A DNA stretch of 64,000 nt, from NCBI GenBank assembly GCA_035624215.1, contig DASPRY010000191.1, positions 18,398-82,397 on the forward strand. Reading direction: 5' to 3'. Every line of letters begins with the position of its first letter. The stretch's first letter is position 1. The notes under the pieces are model-generated. The model saw only the letters and a list, made by a program, of their open reading frames with translations, had not been told where the DNA came from and did not search any database. Position numbers and translations under genes: made by a program. The stretch comes from JAFAGX01 sp035624215 (GTDB lineage Bacteria > Acidobacteriota > Terriglobia > Terriglobales > Acidobacteriaceae). Of this stretch, positions 7,584 to 16,297 are shown piece after piece.

Positions 7584-9440
7584 ATGGGGCACCACAGATT
7601 TCATCTTTGGTTGGTGTGCGTGGTGGTGGCAGGGCTGTTGTGCTGCGGTCCTCGCTTGCTGTGCCAGGTGCAAGTGGGTGACAACGTACTGCTCAATCTG
7701 GATGGAAGCATTACCAGCTCCTACGCGGGAGGCTACGGGAACGAAGGTCCTTCCGACCACGGTATTGGCTTTGGGGGAATAGGGAATTTGAACGGGTCGT
7801 ACTACAGTCCTCAATTTCTATCATTCACCGTATCGCCCTTTTACAATCAATCGCGTGACAGCTCCGCCTATAGCGCGATAATGGACAGCTCGGGTGTGAT
7901 GGCCGCGACAAATATTTTTGCCGGCAGCAAATTCCCCGGATACGTTAGCTATTCGGACGTGTACAACGCCCAATCGAACTACCAACTTCCAGGGTTGGTG
8001 AACTTCAAAACCAACGGAAATACTCAGACATTAGGAGTCGGTTGGTCCGTCAATCTCCCGAGTCTTCCGGCCCTTACAATGGGCTACCAGCAAAGTAGCA
8101 GCGACACGTCGCTTTACGGAATCCCAACCAGTACTCAGAGTGATTTTCATTCGCTTTTTGCTACTGCTAATTACAAGCTGGACGGATTCCAACTCAACGG
8201 CGGGATCCACCATTCCAACGCAAGTGCGCAAATCCCAGAGATTGAAGGGGGGCTGCCAATCGAAACCGCCACTTCCGATACAACCACTTTTAACTTCGGT
8301 GTGTTGCGGGCCGTTGCTTTACAGGGGAGCACCTGGGCCAACTTTACGAGAGAAAGCTCGGACTACGATTCCTTTGGCATCAAAAGTTCGCAAACGGCGG
8401 ACATCGTTTCCGGAGGGCTGAGTCTAAAGCCGACGGATAAACTCAGTACGCAAATCAGCGGCAATTATAATGATAATATTGCCGGTTCCCTGTTTCAGGC
8501 CGTAAACACATCCGGCGTAGTGGTTCCAGTGTCCATCCCCGCAGGGGCATCGCATTCCTGGGAGTTGTTCGGACAGGCGCAGTACTCACTTTTCTCCGGT
8601 ATGTACGTGGGAGGAGGCATCTCGCACGAACAGCAACTGTTTCTGGGAACGTCGTATACTTCAACCGCCTACAGCGGTTTTGTAGGCTATGGGCATGACT
8701 TGCTGGGGGGGCGATTCAGCAGCAGCGCAACTGTGACGCGCAGTACCTTGTCAGACACAGGCGAGTCCATGCTGGGCTTTATTACCCTCGCCACCTATAT
8801 CCGCACCATCGGCAGGTGGAACGTGGGCGGTTCGTTCGGTTATTCAGAGAACGTGCAGACCATCCTCCTCGCCTATACGAGTTCGGGATATAGCTATTCG
8901 CTTTCTGTGACCCGTCCAGTAGGCAAGCTGATCTGGACGGGATCGGCGAGCGGATCGAGCACCCTCATTACCCAGCAGAACAGTCCTTCCAGCCTCACAC
9001 AAAGTTATACGACAGGACTGGCCTCACGCTGGGTGGGTGTAAGTGGCGGGTATTCCAAATCCAGCGGCAGTGGTCTGTTGACGAGTACGGGCATCGCCGT
9101 GGTGCCGCCGGGAGTTCCACCTCAATTGCTACCGACTGCGGTTACGTTCGGAGGCACCTCGTACTCGGTCGGGCTAGGAGGCACGCCAGTTCGGGGATTC
9201 ACCCTGAATGGCTCGTTCGTCAAAGCCCAGTATAATACGGCAAATGGGGCCGCAAGCGGGGTGCTCTTCTCGAACAACAGGACCGAGCAAGTCAACGGCT
9301 ACTTGCTGTATAAGTTCCGCAAGTTGAATTTCGTCGCGGGCTATAGCAGGCTGCTGCAAGGATTCAGCGCGAGCGGCCTGCCTCCAACCGCGCTCACGAG
9401 TTACTACGCCGGAATATCCCGATGGTTCAAGTTCTTCTGA
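7584..9440 (+). CDS. Outer-membrane beta-barrel protein, putative porin of the cytochrome conduit
   Basis: The 618-residue product begins with a signal peptide (LWLVCVVVAGLLCC, ending LLCQ). It then consists of many short amphipathic strands alternating with Gly/Ser/Asn-rich turns, for example SWELFGQAQYSLFSGMYVGG and FSSSATVTRSTLSDTG. It ends in an aromatic C-terminal strand, ISRWFKFF, the signal expected for BAM-dependent insertion. No heme motif or enzyme domain is visible. The size would fit a barrel of 20 or more strands. The genes on either side encode exported cytochromes or their helpers, so a porin that sheathes a cytochrome, as in porin-cytochrome complexes, is the best idea; a filament secretion pore is an alternative. 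ATG 7584 overlaps nothing and follows GGCGGA. Confidence 0.78.
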   Translation: MGHHRFHLWLVCVVVAGLLCCGPRLLCQVQVGDNVLLNLDGSITSSYAGGYGNEGPSDHGIGFGGIGNLNGSYYSPQFLSFTVSPFYNQSRDSSAYSAIMDSSGVMAATNIFAGSKFPGYVSYSDVYNAQSNYQLPGLVNFKTNGNTQTLGVGWSVNLPSLPALTMGYQQSSSDTSLYGIPTSTQSDFHSLFATANYKLDGFQLNGGIHHSNASAQIPEIEGGLPIETATSDTTTFNFGVLRAVALQGSTWANFTRESSDYDSFGIKSSQTADIVSGGLSLKPTDKLSTQISGNYNDNIAGSLFQAVNTSGVVVPVSIPAGASHSWELFGQAQYSLFSGMYVGGGISHEQQLFLGTSYTSTAYSGFVGYGHDLLGGRFSSSATVTRSTLSDTGESMLGFITLATYIRTIGRWNVGGSFGYSENVQTILLAYTSSGYSYSLSVTRPVGKLIWTGSASGSSTLITQQNSPSSLTQSYTTGLASRWVGVSGGYSKSSGSGLLTSTGIAVVPPGVPPQLLPTAVTFGGTSYSVGLGGTPVRGFTLNGSFVKAQYNTANGAASGVLFSNNRTEQVNGYLLYKFRKLNFVAGYSRLLQGFSASGLPPTALTSYYAGISRWFKFF

Positions 9441-9448
9441 GGCCAGCA

Positions 9449-10531
9449 ATGCGGAACAAGAAGAAATGGATCCACGGTTTGCTGGTAACCGGGCTGCTCC
9501 TGCCGTTGCTTCTCTCTTCCCCCACATTTGCAAAGGAGAGTAAGGAACACGCGGTAACTGTGCCGGTGCTGCTGTTGGAGGGTGGCCGGAAGCTTGTTTA
9601 CGAGCGGAGCTTCAGCACGGAGAGGGAAGTAAGGCTCAAGCGTGGCTTCTGGAGGACGGTGCTGGATGTAGTAGCGGGTGAGCCGGATTTTCATTTCATG
9701 GTCCGGCCCTTCAGCGTGGTGACAGATTCGCGGCAACGCATAATTGTCACTGATCCGGGGGCTGGCGGAGTGCACATCTTTGATTTCAACGAGCAGAAGT
9801 ACAAGTTCATCACGCGAAAAGACAAAAGTAAGGAGGCCATGACGTCCCCGCAATGCGTGACCGTGGATGCGCAGGACAATATTTATGTAACGGATTCGGA
9901 GGTGGGCAAAATCTTTGTCTTCGATGCCAACGGAAACTTTGAGCGGGTTATCGGCAGTCTGAAAGGTGGGGAAGGATATTTTAAGCGGCCCACCGGAATT
10001 GCGGTCGATTCCCAGGCCCAGCGGATTTACGTGACGGACACCTTGCGCAATCAGATTTTTATGCTCGATATGCAGGGAAGCGTTCTGCAGAAGATCGGCA
10101 AGACCGGCACGGGCGACGGAGAATTCAATTATCCAGCCGAGCTGCGGCTGGACGGCGAAGACTTGATGGTTGTGGACGCCATGAACTTCCGTGTCCAAGT
10201 CTTGGATCGTTCCGGAGGCTTCAAGTACGCAATCGGGCAAATAGGGGAGGGGCTGGGCCAGATGTTTCGCCCGAAGGGAATCGGTCTCGATTCCGAGGGG
10301 CATCTCTACATGGTTGAAGGGCTGAGCGGCCTTGTCCAGGTTTTTGACCGCCAAGGACGACTGCTGTACTACTTCGGGGGGAAGGGCACAGGGCTGGGAC
10401 AATTTCAGTTGGCCGCCGGCTTGTTTATCGATCGAAATGATCGCGTGTTTGTGGTTGATTCGTACAATCGTCGGGTTCAGGTTTTCCGTTACTTCGGGCT
10501 GGGTAAGCAGGCCGAAGGAGTTGCGCATTGA
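9449..10531 (+). CDS. Secreted six-bladed NHL-repeat protein (copy 2)
   Basis: A 360-residue protein with signal peptide (LLVTGLLLPLLLSSPTFA) and six NHL units, for example VTVDAQDNIYVTDSEVGKIF and FIDRNDRVFVVDSYNRRV. It contains the VYERSFSTEREVRLKRG region before the propeller, which parallels the equivalent region of the other copies. ATG 9449 is used because TGAGG, overlapping the stop of the barrel gene, precedes it by about 7 bases. Its own stop overlaps the TTG start of the 12-heme cytochrome, so these two are translationally coupled and probably needed in fixed ratio. Confidence 0.83.
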   Translation: MRNKKKWIHGLLVTGLLLPLLLSSPTFAKESKEHAVTVPVLLLEGGRKLVYERSFSTEREVRLKRGFWRTVLDVVAGEPDFHFMVRPFSVVTDSRQRIIVTDPGAGGVHIFDFNEQKYKFITRKDKSKEAMTSPQCVTVDAQDNIYVTDSEVGKIFVFDANGNFERVIGSLKGGEGYFKRPTGIAVDSQAQRIYVTDTLRNQIFMLDMQGSVLQKIGKTGTGDGEFNYPAELRLDGEDLMVVDAMNFRVQVLDRSGGFKYAIGQIGEGLGQMFRPKGIGLDSEGHLYMVEGLSGLVQVFDRQGRLLYYFGGKGTGLGQFQLAAGLFIDRNDRVFVVDSYNRRVQVFRYFGLGKQAEGVAH

Positions 10532-12714
10532 GGGCCAAACACTTAGTAGGCGTAATCATAATGTTGACTGCCGGCACCATGCTGGCGCAAGACGTCATAG
10601 GCTCGCATGACCTGTCACCTGCCGGTACGTCGCCGATTAAAGGCGGTTTGTCTGGTTCCTGCTTCTACTGCCATGCTCCGCACTCCGGCTTGAATGGCAA
10701 GCCCGGGCTCGCTCAAATGCCACTGTGGAACACACAGCTTTCGAGCGTGCCCTCGTACACGGTGTACAGCAGTACGACAATGGTCAACCAGAACAACCCT
10801 TCCCCGCCTCTGGGTACGGACAGCACCCTCTGTCTCAGTTGCCATGATGGAACGGTGGCTGGCTCGCCGGGAGCCCTCGTCGCTTATGGCCGAATTCCGA
10901 TGAGCGGGAAGATGAACTCCTCGGACGTATTTGGAACAAACCTTTCGGGTATACATCCATTCAGTTTTTATCTTCCGCTAAAGCCAGCTACTGACCTCGT
11001 TCCCTCATTGACCGCCATCCCGCCCTCCACGGCCGATCAGACTGGCGCGGTTCGGCTCATCAACGGTAACGTCGAGTGCGGCAGTTGCCATAATCCGCAC
11101 GTGCAGAACATCGACCCAAACAATTCGAATTTCCTCGCAATAAACAATGCAAATAGCACCCTCTGTCTTGCCTGCCACAACACTCAGACTCCCTCAGGAT
11201 CGGGCATGGGTCTTACAAACGTAGCAGAGTCAAGCCATGTCACGCTTGCCGCAGCTGACTCCTCCGAATTGATCGCGAACCGTGCGAACTACCGGAACCT
11301 GCTGAGGGTTGGTGTACAGCCTGAACAGTCCGTACAATCGTCTTCGCGTGAGTCATCTATGGGCGGATGGGACGGGGAAGCGACACTGAAGATGGTAGAA
11401 GCGCGATCGACCAGCAGCTCAACGACGAATAGGGCGAACCCGCTTGCAGGATGGTCCACCAGCATCCATGCCACCGCAACCAACAAGGTGGCAAGGGCAC
11501 CCGTTGAAATCAGCTCTGCAGTTTCAGTCAATGCAAAACAGATGTCTTTGGGGCCTTACGGCACAGTCGCAAGGAATGGCTGTTCGTCCTGCCACGCGCC
11601 GCATAACGGTCAAGGGGGAGATGCGTTGCTTCTGGGGCCGAGCGACCTTGCGTGCATCAGCTGCCATAATAACTCGTCAAATGTATCCCCCGCTGCCCCG
11701 AATATTTACGCCGAGATGACATTGCCGAAGATCGCACATTCCATCACGGCAGCTGAGGGCGACAATGCGCATTTTCCCAACGAAAGTGCCGTGCTGAATC
11801 GCAACCGACACGCCACATGCGTCGACTGCCATAATCCGCACTCGTCCAAGCAGGTCGTGGCCTTCCCCGCTGCGCCCATTCTACGTCCTTCTCAGGGCCG
11901 TGTTGTTGGTATTAGTGCAACCGACAGTGTGACCGTGCTCAGCCCAGCAGTCAACCAATATGAAAATTGTTTGCGCTGCCATGGGAACAGCACAGGTAAG
12001 CAAGCGAGGACCAATTTTGGCTATTTGCCCGTACGGTTGGCTTCAGGGGGCGATCCTCTGAATGTTATTCCGCAATTCGGCACGACTGCGATCTCGCGTC
12101 ATCCCGTGATGCGTGATCGTACAAGCCCATTTCCGCAGCCCAGCCTCCGTCCTAGCATGCTGAACCTTGATGGCAGGACGCAGGGGCGCAGCATGGGCAG
12201 CCGCATCCTGTGCACGGACTGCCACAATAGTGACGACAATCGCGAGTTTGGCGGGAACGGACCGAATGGGCCGCACGGCTCAAGGTTTGTACACATCTTG
12301 GAGCGTCGATACGAGTTCAGTCAAGCACTGGTTCCCGGCGCTTTCATCACGAACCCGTTGCCAAATCCAAGTTTAAGCGCCGAGGGCGGCGCAAGCGGCA
12401 GTCCCTATGCTTTGTGTGCCAAGTGCCACGATCTCACGCTCATCCTGAATAACAGCAGTTTCAGCGAACACGCACGGCATGTTAAGCAGGACGGATTCTC
12501 CTGCTCGGTATGCCACACAGCCCACGGGATGGGAGGGCAAATGGCCACGGTTTCAGGAGAGCGGATGGTGAACTTCGACGTAAACGTGGTCGCCCCGAAC
12601 GGCACGATCCCGATCTCCTATCAAAGAGCTACGAATTCTTGCAGTCTGACCTGTCATGGCCATGCCCATAACTTGGTGGGAACTCCTGCTACCGGGCGAA
12701 TCCGAAGCAAATGA
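10528..12714 (+). CDS. Secreted 12-heme cytochrome c with a terminal CX3CH site
   Basis: This 728-residue protein carries eleven CxxCH motifs and a twelfth of the rarer CX3CH form (CSLTCH) about 20 residues from the end. Doubled sites such as CGSCHNPH and CSSCHAPHNG recur. The segment CTDCHNSDDNREFGGNG resembles surface cytochromes of Geobacter. The start is a TTG at 10528 within TTGA, overlapping the previous stop; GAAGGAG lies 7 bases before it and the product then has a proper signal peptide (LVGVIIMLTAGTMLAQ). Starting at the first ATG (10561) would remove the basic N-region. Long heme-free inserts, one Ser/Arg-rich near residues 250-330, suggest an exposed protein. It ends the right-hand cluster. 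Confidence 0.83.
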   Translation: MRAKHLVGVIIMLTAGTMLAQDVIGSHDLSPAGTSPIKGGLSGSCFYCHAPHSGLNGKPGLAQMPLWNTQLSSVPSYTVYSSTTMVNQNNPSPPLGTDSTLCLSCHDGTVAGSPGALVAYGRIPMSGKMNSSDVFGTNLSGIHPFSFYLPLKPATDLVPSLTAIPPSTADQTGAVRLINGNVECGSCHNPHVQNIDPNNSNFLAINNANSTLCLACHNTQTPSGSGMGLTNVAESSHVTLAAADSSELIANRANYRNLLRVGVQPEQSVQSSSRESSMGGWDGEATLKMVEARSTSSSTTNRANPLAGWSTSIHATATNKVARAPVEISSAVSVNAKQMSLGPYGTVARNGCSSCHAPHNGQGGDALLLGPSDLACISCHNNSSNVSPAAPNIYAEMTLPKIAHSITAAEGDNAHFPNESAVLNRNRHATCVDCHNPHSSKQVVAFPAAPILRPSQGRVVGISATDSVTVLSPAVNQYENCLRCHGNSTGKQARTNFGYLPVRLASGGDPLNVIPQFGTTAISRHPVMRDRTSPFPQPSLRPSMLNLDGRTQGRSMGSRILCTDCHNSDDNREFGGNGPNGPHGSRFVHILERRYEFSQALVPGAFITNPLPNPSLSAEGGASGSPYALCAKCHDLTLILNNSSFSEHARHVKQDGFSCSVCHTAHGMGGQMATVSGERMVNFDVNVVAPNGTIPISYQRATNSCSLTCHGHAHNLVGTPATGRIRSK

Positions 12715-12965
12715 AGCTAGCGCGATAGATGTGAGTCGATGTTGGTCGCGCGAGCATCCCGAAATGTGTAGTGAGTTCGCCCGCCATGAAAAGCTGTTTC
12801 CTGGTGGAGCGTACAAGAACTTGTAGACGAATCCTACTGGCACCCTATGTGCGGCCTTCACGATAGTAGAGCCAAGCAATCTGCAACCAAAGGTCGGCGG
12901 TGTCTGGAAGAAGACGCGCGGCCTCTCTTCATACGAAATGACGCGACGGGTCGTCCGTTACAGCA

Positions 12966-13631
12966 CTATTGTTTGGGCGCTGTTTGAGGCTTTAGGGTCG
13001 AATGTTTTTTTGCTTGGGCTATCAGATCCAACACTTTCTCTTTATTCTCGTAGTTCGGATTTGTTTCCAAGAGTTTCTGCCAGGCTGCAACTGCTCCATT
13101 GATGTCCATTTTGCCTTGCCACTTCACTACGCCTAGGTTGAATAGCGTATTGCTTTTGTTGGGCTCATAAGCGAGGGCCTTGTTGAACTCTGCAATAGCC
13201 GTATCCGCATCGCCCGTGTACCAAATGGCGGTCGCAAAATCGGTCCTTACGCCCGCATCCTCGGGTCTCACATTCAAGGATTGTCTGTAGTAGTCTATTG
13301 CATTTGGATATTGCTGCGTGTCGTAGTAGATATTGCCGATTCTCGCCAGCAAATCAGCGTTGACGGGGTCTGATTTCAGCTGCACCAGCAAAGGGGCGGC
13401 CTGCGCGTCCGCCATTATCTTCATTTGTTGTGGCGATGCCTGCTCACCCGTCCCGATACTTTGAGCGTCCTGCGCAGAACTGGTCGCCTGGGCTGTCCCT
13501 ACGACTGCAGCGGATTGGGAACCTCGCAGAAACCATCCACCTGCAATACCCGCTAACAAGCAGATTATGATCAGAGTGTATGCTTGGCCGTTGGTCCAAG
13601 TAGATGCAGCCGATTTATTTTTGTGAGACAT
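12966..13631 (-). CDS. Membrane-anchored TPR protein (paralogue B)
   Basis: One membrane segment (TLIIICLLAGIAGGWFL, about residues 19-37) is followed by a Ser/Ala/Gln linker and three to four TPR units ending about residue 205. The 221-residue layout resembles the TPR part of CcmI/NrfG cytochrome maturation helpers, which hold apocytochromes for heme ligation. That role is an inference from the layout and the neighbouring cytochromes. It follows its paralogue by only 6 bases, so both share a transcript. GGAGTAACGGAAA precedes ATG 13631. Residues from QMK through FNLGVVKWQGK align closely with the other copy. Confidence 0.75.
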   Translation of the reverse strand: MSHKNKSAASTWTNGQAYTLIIICLLAGIAGGWFLRGSQSAAVVGTAQATSSAQDAQSIGTGEQASPQQMKIMADAQAAPLLVQLKSDPVNADLLARIGNIYYDTQQYPNAIDYYRQSLNVRPEDAGVRTDFATAIWYTGDADTAIAEFNKALAYEPNKSNTLFNLGVVKWQGKMDINGAVAAWQKLLETNPNYENKEKVLDLIAQAKKHSTLKPQTAPKQ

Positions 13632-13637
13632 TTTCCG

Positions 13638-14285
13638 TTACTCCTTAAACTTATTCCTGGCTCCCGGTAAGCCGCCATTCTGGCTAGCATCGGTGATCAA
13701 CCTCTCTACCTGGTCTTTTTTCTGATCCTCAAGATTGGGATTCAACTTCAGTAACAGCTTCCATGCCATCACTGCACCCTCGGCATCTTTCTTCCCTTGC
13801 CAACGAATCATGCCTAGATTGAACAAGGAATTGGCATTCCTTGGATCATCTTTTAGAGACTGCTCAAGTTGCTTGAGCGCTCCATCCACGTCGCCTGTGT
13901 AGTACAGGCATGAGGCCATTTCGTTGCGGATCATGACGTTCTTTGGATCCAGTGCTAAGGACTTGTTATAGTAATCGGCGGCATCCGTGAATTGATGGGT
14001 CGACTCGTAGATTCTGCCGATCTGGACCAGCAGACCGGCGTTCTTGGGATCGGTCTGCAACTTGGCGAGGAGCGGCGCCGCCTGTTTGTCGGCCGTCCGC
14101 TTCATTTGTTCCAGGGTGGGGGCTGCGCTGGTGTTCGGCATAGCCTGCGACTGCGGAGCTGACGCCGCAGGCGAAGGCAATCCGGATTCGTGAAAAAGAT
14201 ATCCAAGCGTTACGCCCAATGCCAGGCAAATTGCCGCGCTGACATACACCTGTCGCGTATTCCAACCTGAGGCTGTTTCAGTCAT
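13638..14285 (-). CDS. Membrane-anchored TPR protein (paralogue A)
   Basis: First gene of a two-gene leftward operon. The 215-residue product has an N-terminal membrane segment (VYVSAAICLALGVTLGYLF) and TPR units from about residue 60 to 200. It shares the framework QMKxxADxQAAPLL...YYTGD...SLFNLGMIRWQGKKD with the next gene, which marks a tandem duplication. GGAAGGA lies just before ATG 14285. The divergent promoter region with the gene at 14476 holds a CRP/FNR-like palindrome. A role in cytochrome c assembly is possible but not proven by sequence. Confidence 0.75.
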   Translation of the reverse strand: MTETASGWNTRQVYVSAAICLALGVTLGYLFHESGLPSPAASAPQSQAMPNTSAAPTLEQMKRTADKQAAPLLAKLQTDPKNAGLLVQIGRIYESTHQFTDAADYYNKSLALDPKNVMIRNEMASCLYYTGDVDGALKQLEQSLKDDPRNANSLFNLGMIRWQGKKDAEGAVMAWKLLLKLNPNLEDQKKDQVERLITDASQNGGLPGARNKFKE

Positions 14286-14370
14286 TTCCTTCCTTGCAGT
14301 CGGACCAAACCGTTCCGCACGGGTCTACTAAGTACCTACTCCATGTAACGGCACCGATGTTCCAACCCGA

Positions 14371-14386
14371 TGTGATGGAAATCACA
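14371..14386. promoter_or_regulatory. CRP/FNR-family operator (site 2)
   Basis: TGTGATGGAAATCACA is a perfect TGTGA-N6-TCACA palindrome. It sits midway between two divergent starts, 85 bases from the TPR gene (14285) and 89 bases from the methyltransferase-like gene (14476), a position suited to regulate both. Confidence 0.6.
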
Positions 14387-14475
14387 TCAAGCAGTGACTG
14401 GGAACACGGGGGTCCGGAGACTGTTTTCTCTACTGTTCAAACTGGACCTGGTTAGATATTTCTGAGGAGCGCAAC

Positions 14476-15858
14476 ATGGCAAGAATTCGAAGCCAGCTCA
14501 CACTAGCGTTCCTCGTCGCGTTTTGCGTGTCGTCTTTCGGCCAGGCAAAACCGAGAACCAGGTTCATTTCACTCAACTCCGCACGAGAGATATTGAATGC
14601 TATGAGCAACTCGTTGCCGCGCGATCTTGGCAGCGTTGAGGCTCTGGATGGCGCAAAGTGGTCCGCGTGGGTCGAGCGTCAAGATCGCGAAATTCGTAAC
14701 CGCCTCGATCGTGGCACCGAAGATACCCTCACCAATTTGCTGCGTTTCGGTGTCACTTTCACCAAAGAATACCGAATTGATGACGAATACTTGGTCCATT
14801 ACGGCAACAGTTCCCTGGTCAACTCCTTCGCCGAGAATCGGGCCAATGATCTGATCCGCGCACTTACGTTGCCCGACCCTCCCGAAGGCCTGGCAGACAT
14901 GCGCGCCTTTCTCGAAAAGGAGGGATTTTCGCTGGAGACCCCGCGAGCACGCGCGAAGGTGAAAACATATCTCCTCACGAATCTGGCCCGAATCCGAGAT
15001 GACTTTCTCCGGTATCGGGCGCAGACCAAAGATGAGAGAAGGTTCCAGCTGTTCCAGGATCGTGGCATCTCTCTCGATACGAACCTGTGGCCTGATTACC
15101 TGATTGACCGGACCATGCGCGGCATGATGGAAAAGGGCTTACTCAAGCCTGGCAGTGTGCAGCGTGTTGCCATTATCGGGCCGGGGCTGGACTTCGCAAA
15201 CAAAGAGGCGGGTAACGATTTCTATCCGCCACAAACGATTCAGCCTTTTGCAGTCTTGGATTCACTTATCAAGCTCGGGCTCGCCAAGTCCACCATGGTG
15301 GAGGTGTATACACTTGATATCAGTCCGGAGGTGAATGTGCACATCGAGCGTTGGCTAGATAAAGCGGCACACGGTAACAGCTACGTGGTACAACTCCCCT
15401 GGAATTCAGAGCGGCCGTTGAGTAACGAGTACCGCGCGAAATTCATCTCATATTGGGAGAACCTCGGCAGCGATATCGGCCAATCGGTTACACCCATTCC
15501 CGTACCCCCGCTCGCCAGTGCAACCCAGACTCGAGCCGTAAAGATACGGCCAGAAATTGTCCAGAAAATCACGCCTCTGGACCTGAATGTCGTGTATCAG
15601 CAACTCGACCTTGAACCCAACTCCGATTTCGACATAGTGGTCGGAACAAACATTTTTCTTTACTACGGTCCCTTTGAGCAGAGCCTTGCCCGCAGAAATA
15701 TCGCGGCCATGCTGAAACCCGGTGGATACCTGCTCTCGAATGACAAGTTGCCGGACACGGTCCCGTCCGGCCTGAGTAATGTGCAGGAGACGACCATCAC
15801 CATGTCAGCCGATCCACTCGTGACCGACCTGATGATTTGCTATCGTCGCCTGAATTAG
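14476..15858 (+). CDS. Exported protein with a class I methyltransferase-like fold
   Basis: The 460-residue product has a clear signal peptide (LTLAFLVAFCVSSFGQA), a long helical N-terminal half, and then Rossmann-type signposts. These are VAIIGPGLDF at residues 231-240 in the place of the SAM-binding glycine loop, YTLDIS with an acidic residue at 281, FDIVVGTNIFLYYG near 385, and MLKPGGYLLSND near 412. Together these match the order of motifs in CheR-like and other class I methyltransferases. SAM is not expected outside the cytoplasm, so the protein may bind something else or may be retained inside. It sits among exported electron-transfer genes. GAGGAGC precedes ATG 14476. No precise function can be assigned. 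Confidence 0.62.
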   Translation: MARIRSQLTLAFLVAFCVSSFGQAKPRTRFISLNSAREILNAMSNSLPRDLGSVEALDGAKWSAWVERQDREIRNRLDRGTEDTLTNLLRFGVTFTKEYRIDDEYLVHYGNSSLVNSFAENRANDLIRALTLPDPPEGLADMRAFLEKEGFSLETPRARAKVKTYLLTNLARIRDDFLRYRAQTKDERRFQLFQDRGISLDTNLWPDYLIDRTMRGMMEKGLLKPGSVQRVAIIGPGLDFANKEAGNDFYPPQTIQPFAVLDSLIKLGLAKSTMVEVYTLDISPEVNVHIERWLDKAAHGNSYVVQLPWNSERPLSNEYRAKFISYWENLGSDIGQSVTPIPVPPLASATQTRAVKIRPEIVQKITPLDLNVVYQQLDLEPNSDFDIVVGTNIFLYYGPFEQSLARRNIAAMLKPGGYLLSNDKLPDTVPSGLSNVQETTITMSADPLVTDLMICYRRLN

Positions 15859-15860
15859 GA

Positions 15861-16058
15861 TCATTCCGGCGGCTCGATGGTTAGTTCTGCCAAAGCCGCG
15901 TATATCGAAGCAGGAAACGTGCGCTCGCCTTCAAGGTGAAACGGGTACCCGGCAAGCAGGTTCGCTCGAATCATGCAGTCTTCGTCTGCGTCCGCCGAAG
16001 TGAACTGCATGTGTCTAGCTAATACGCAAGCAATGTTTCGGGCAATCTCTTCCTGCAT
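15861..16058 (-). CDS. Small hypothetical protein
   Basis: A 65-residue frame, convergent with the preceding gene and separated from it by 2 bases. ATG 16058 has AGAGGA about 11 bases upstream; the frame can extend to a GTG at 16106. The product is mixed in composition (start MQEEIARNIACVLARH) with no membrane segment or known motif. Coding character is plausible but weak. Confidence 0.35.
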   Translation of the reverse strand: MQEEIARNIACVLARHMQFTSADADEDCMIRANLLAGYPFHLEGERTFPASIYAALAELTIEPPE

Positions 16059-16297
16059 TGCAAGAAATCCTCTTTTCTTTGATATAGCTCTCCTTTGGCG
16101 GCGCACGGCTGCAGAGTGCTTCGCCAGAGGATGTGGGAGGGAAACCCACCGGTTAGGACGTGCTCAAGCATCCGGTTTGTTCTATCCCGCTGCGTGTTTA
16201 TGAATTGCCGCGTGGCATCCAGCACAGAGCACACAATCGTCCACCAGCTGCTTAGCCCGCCTCCATACTTTGAAGCATCACAAAGAGGGCATTTATC

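Noticed and set aside
9404..10528. 374-codon frame opposite NHL copy 2
   Set aside because: The plus strand has signal peptide and six NHL units; the reverse frame has no feature of its own.
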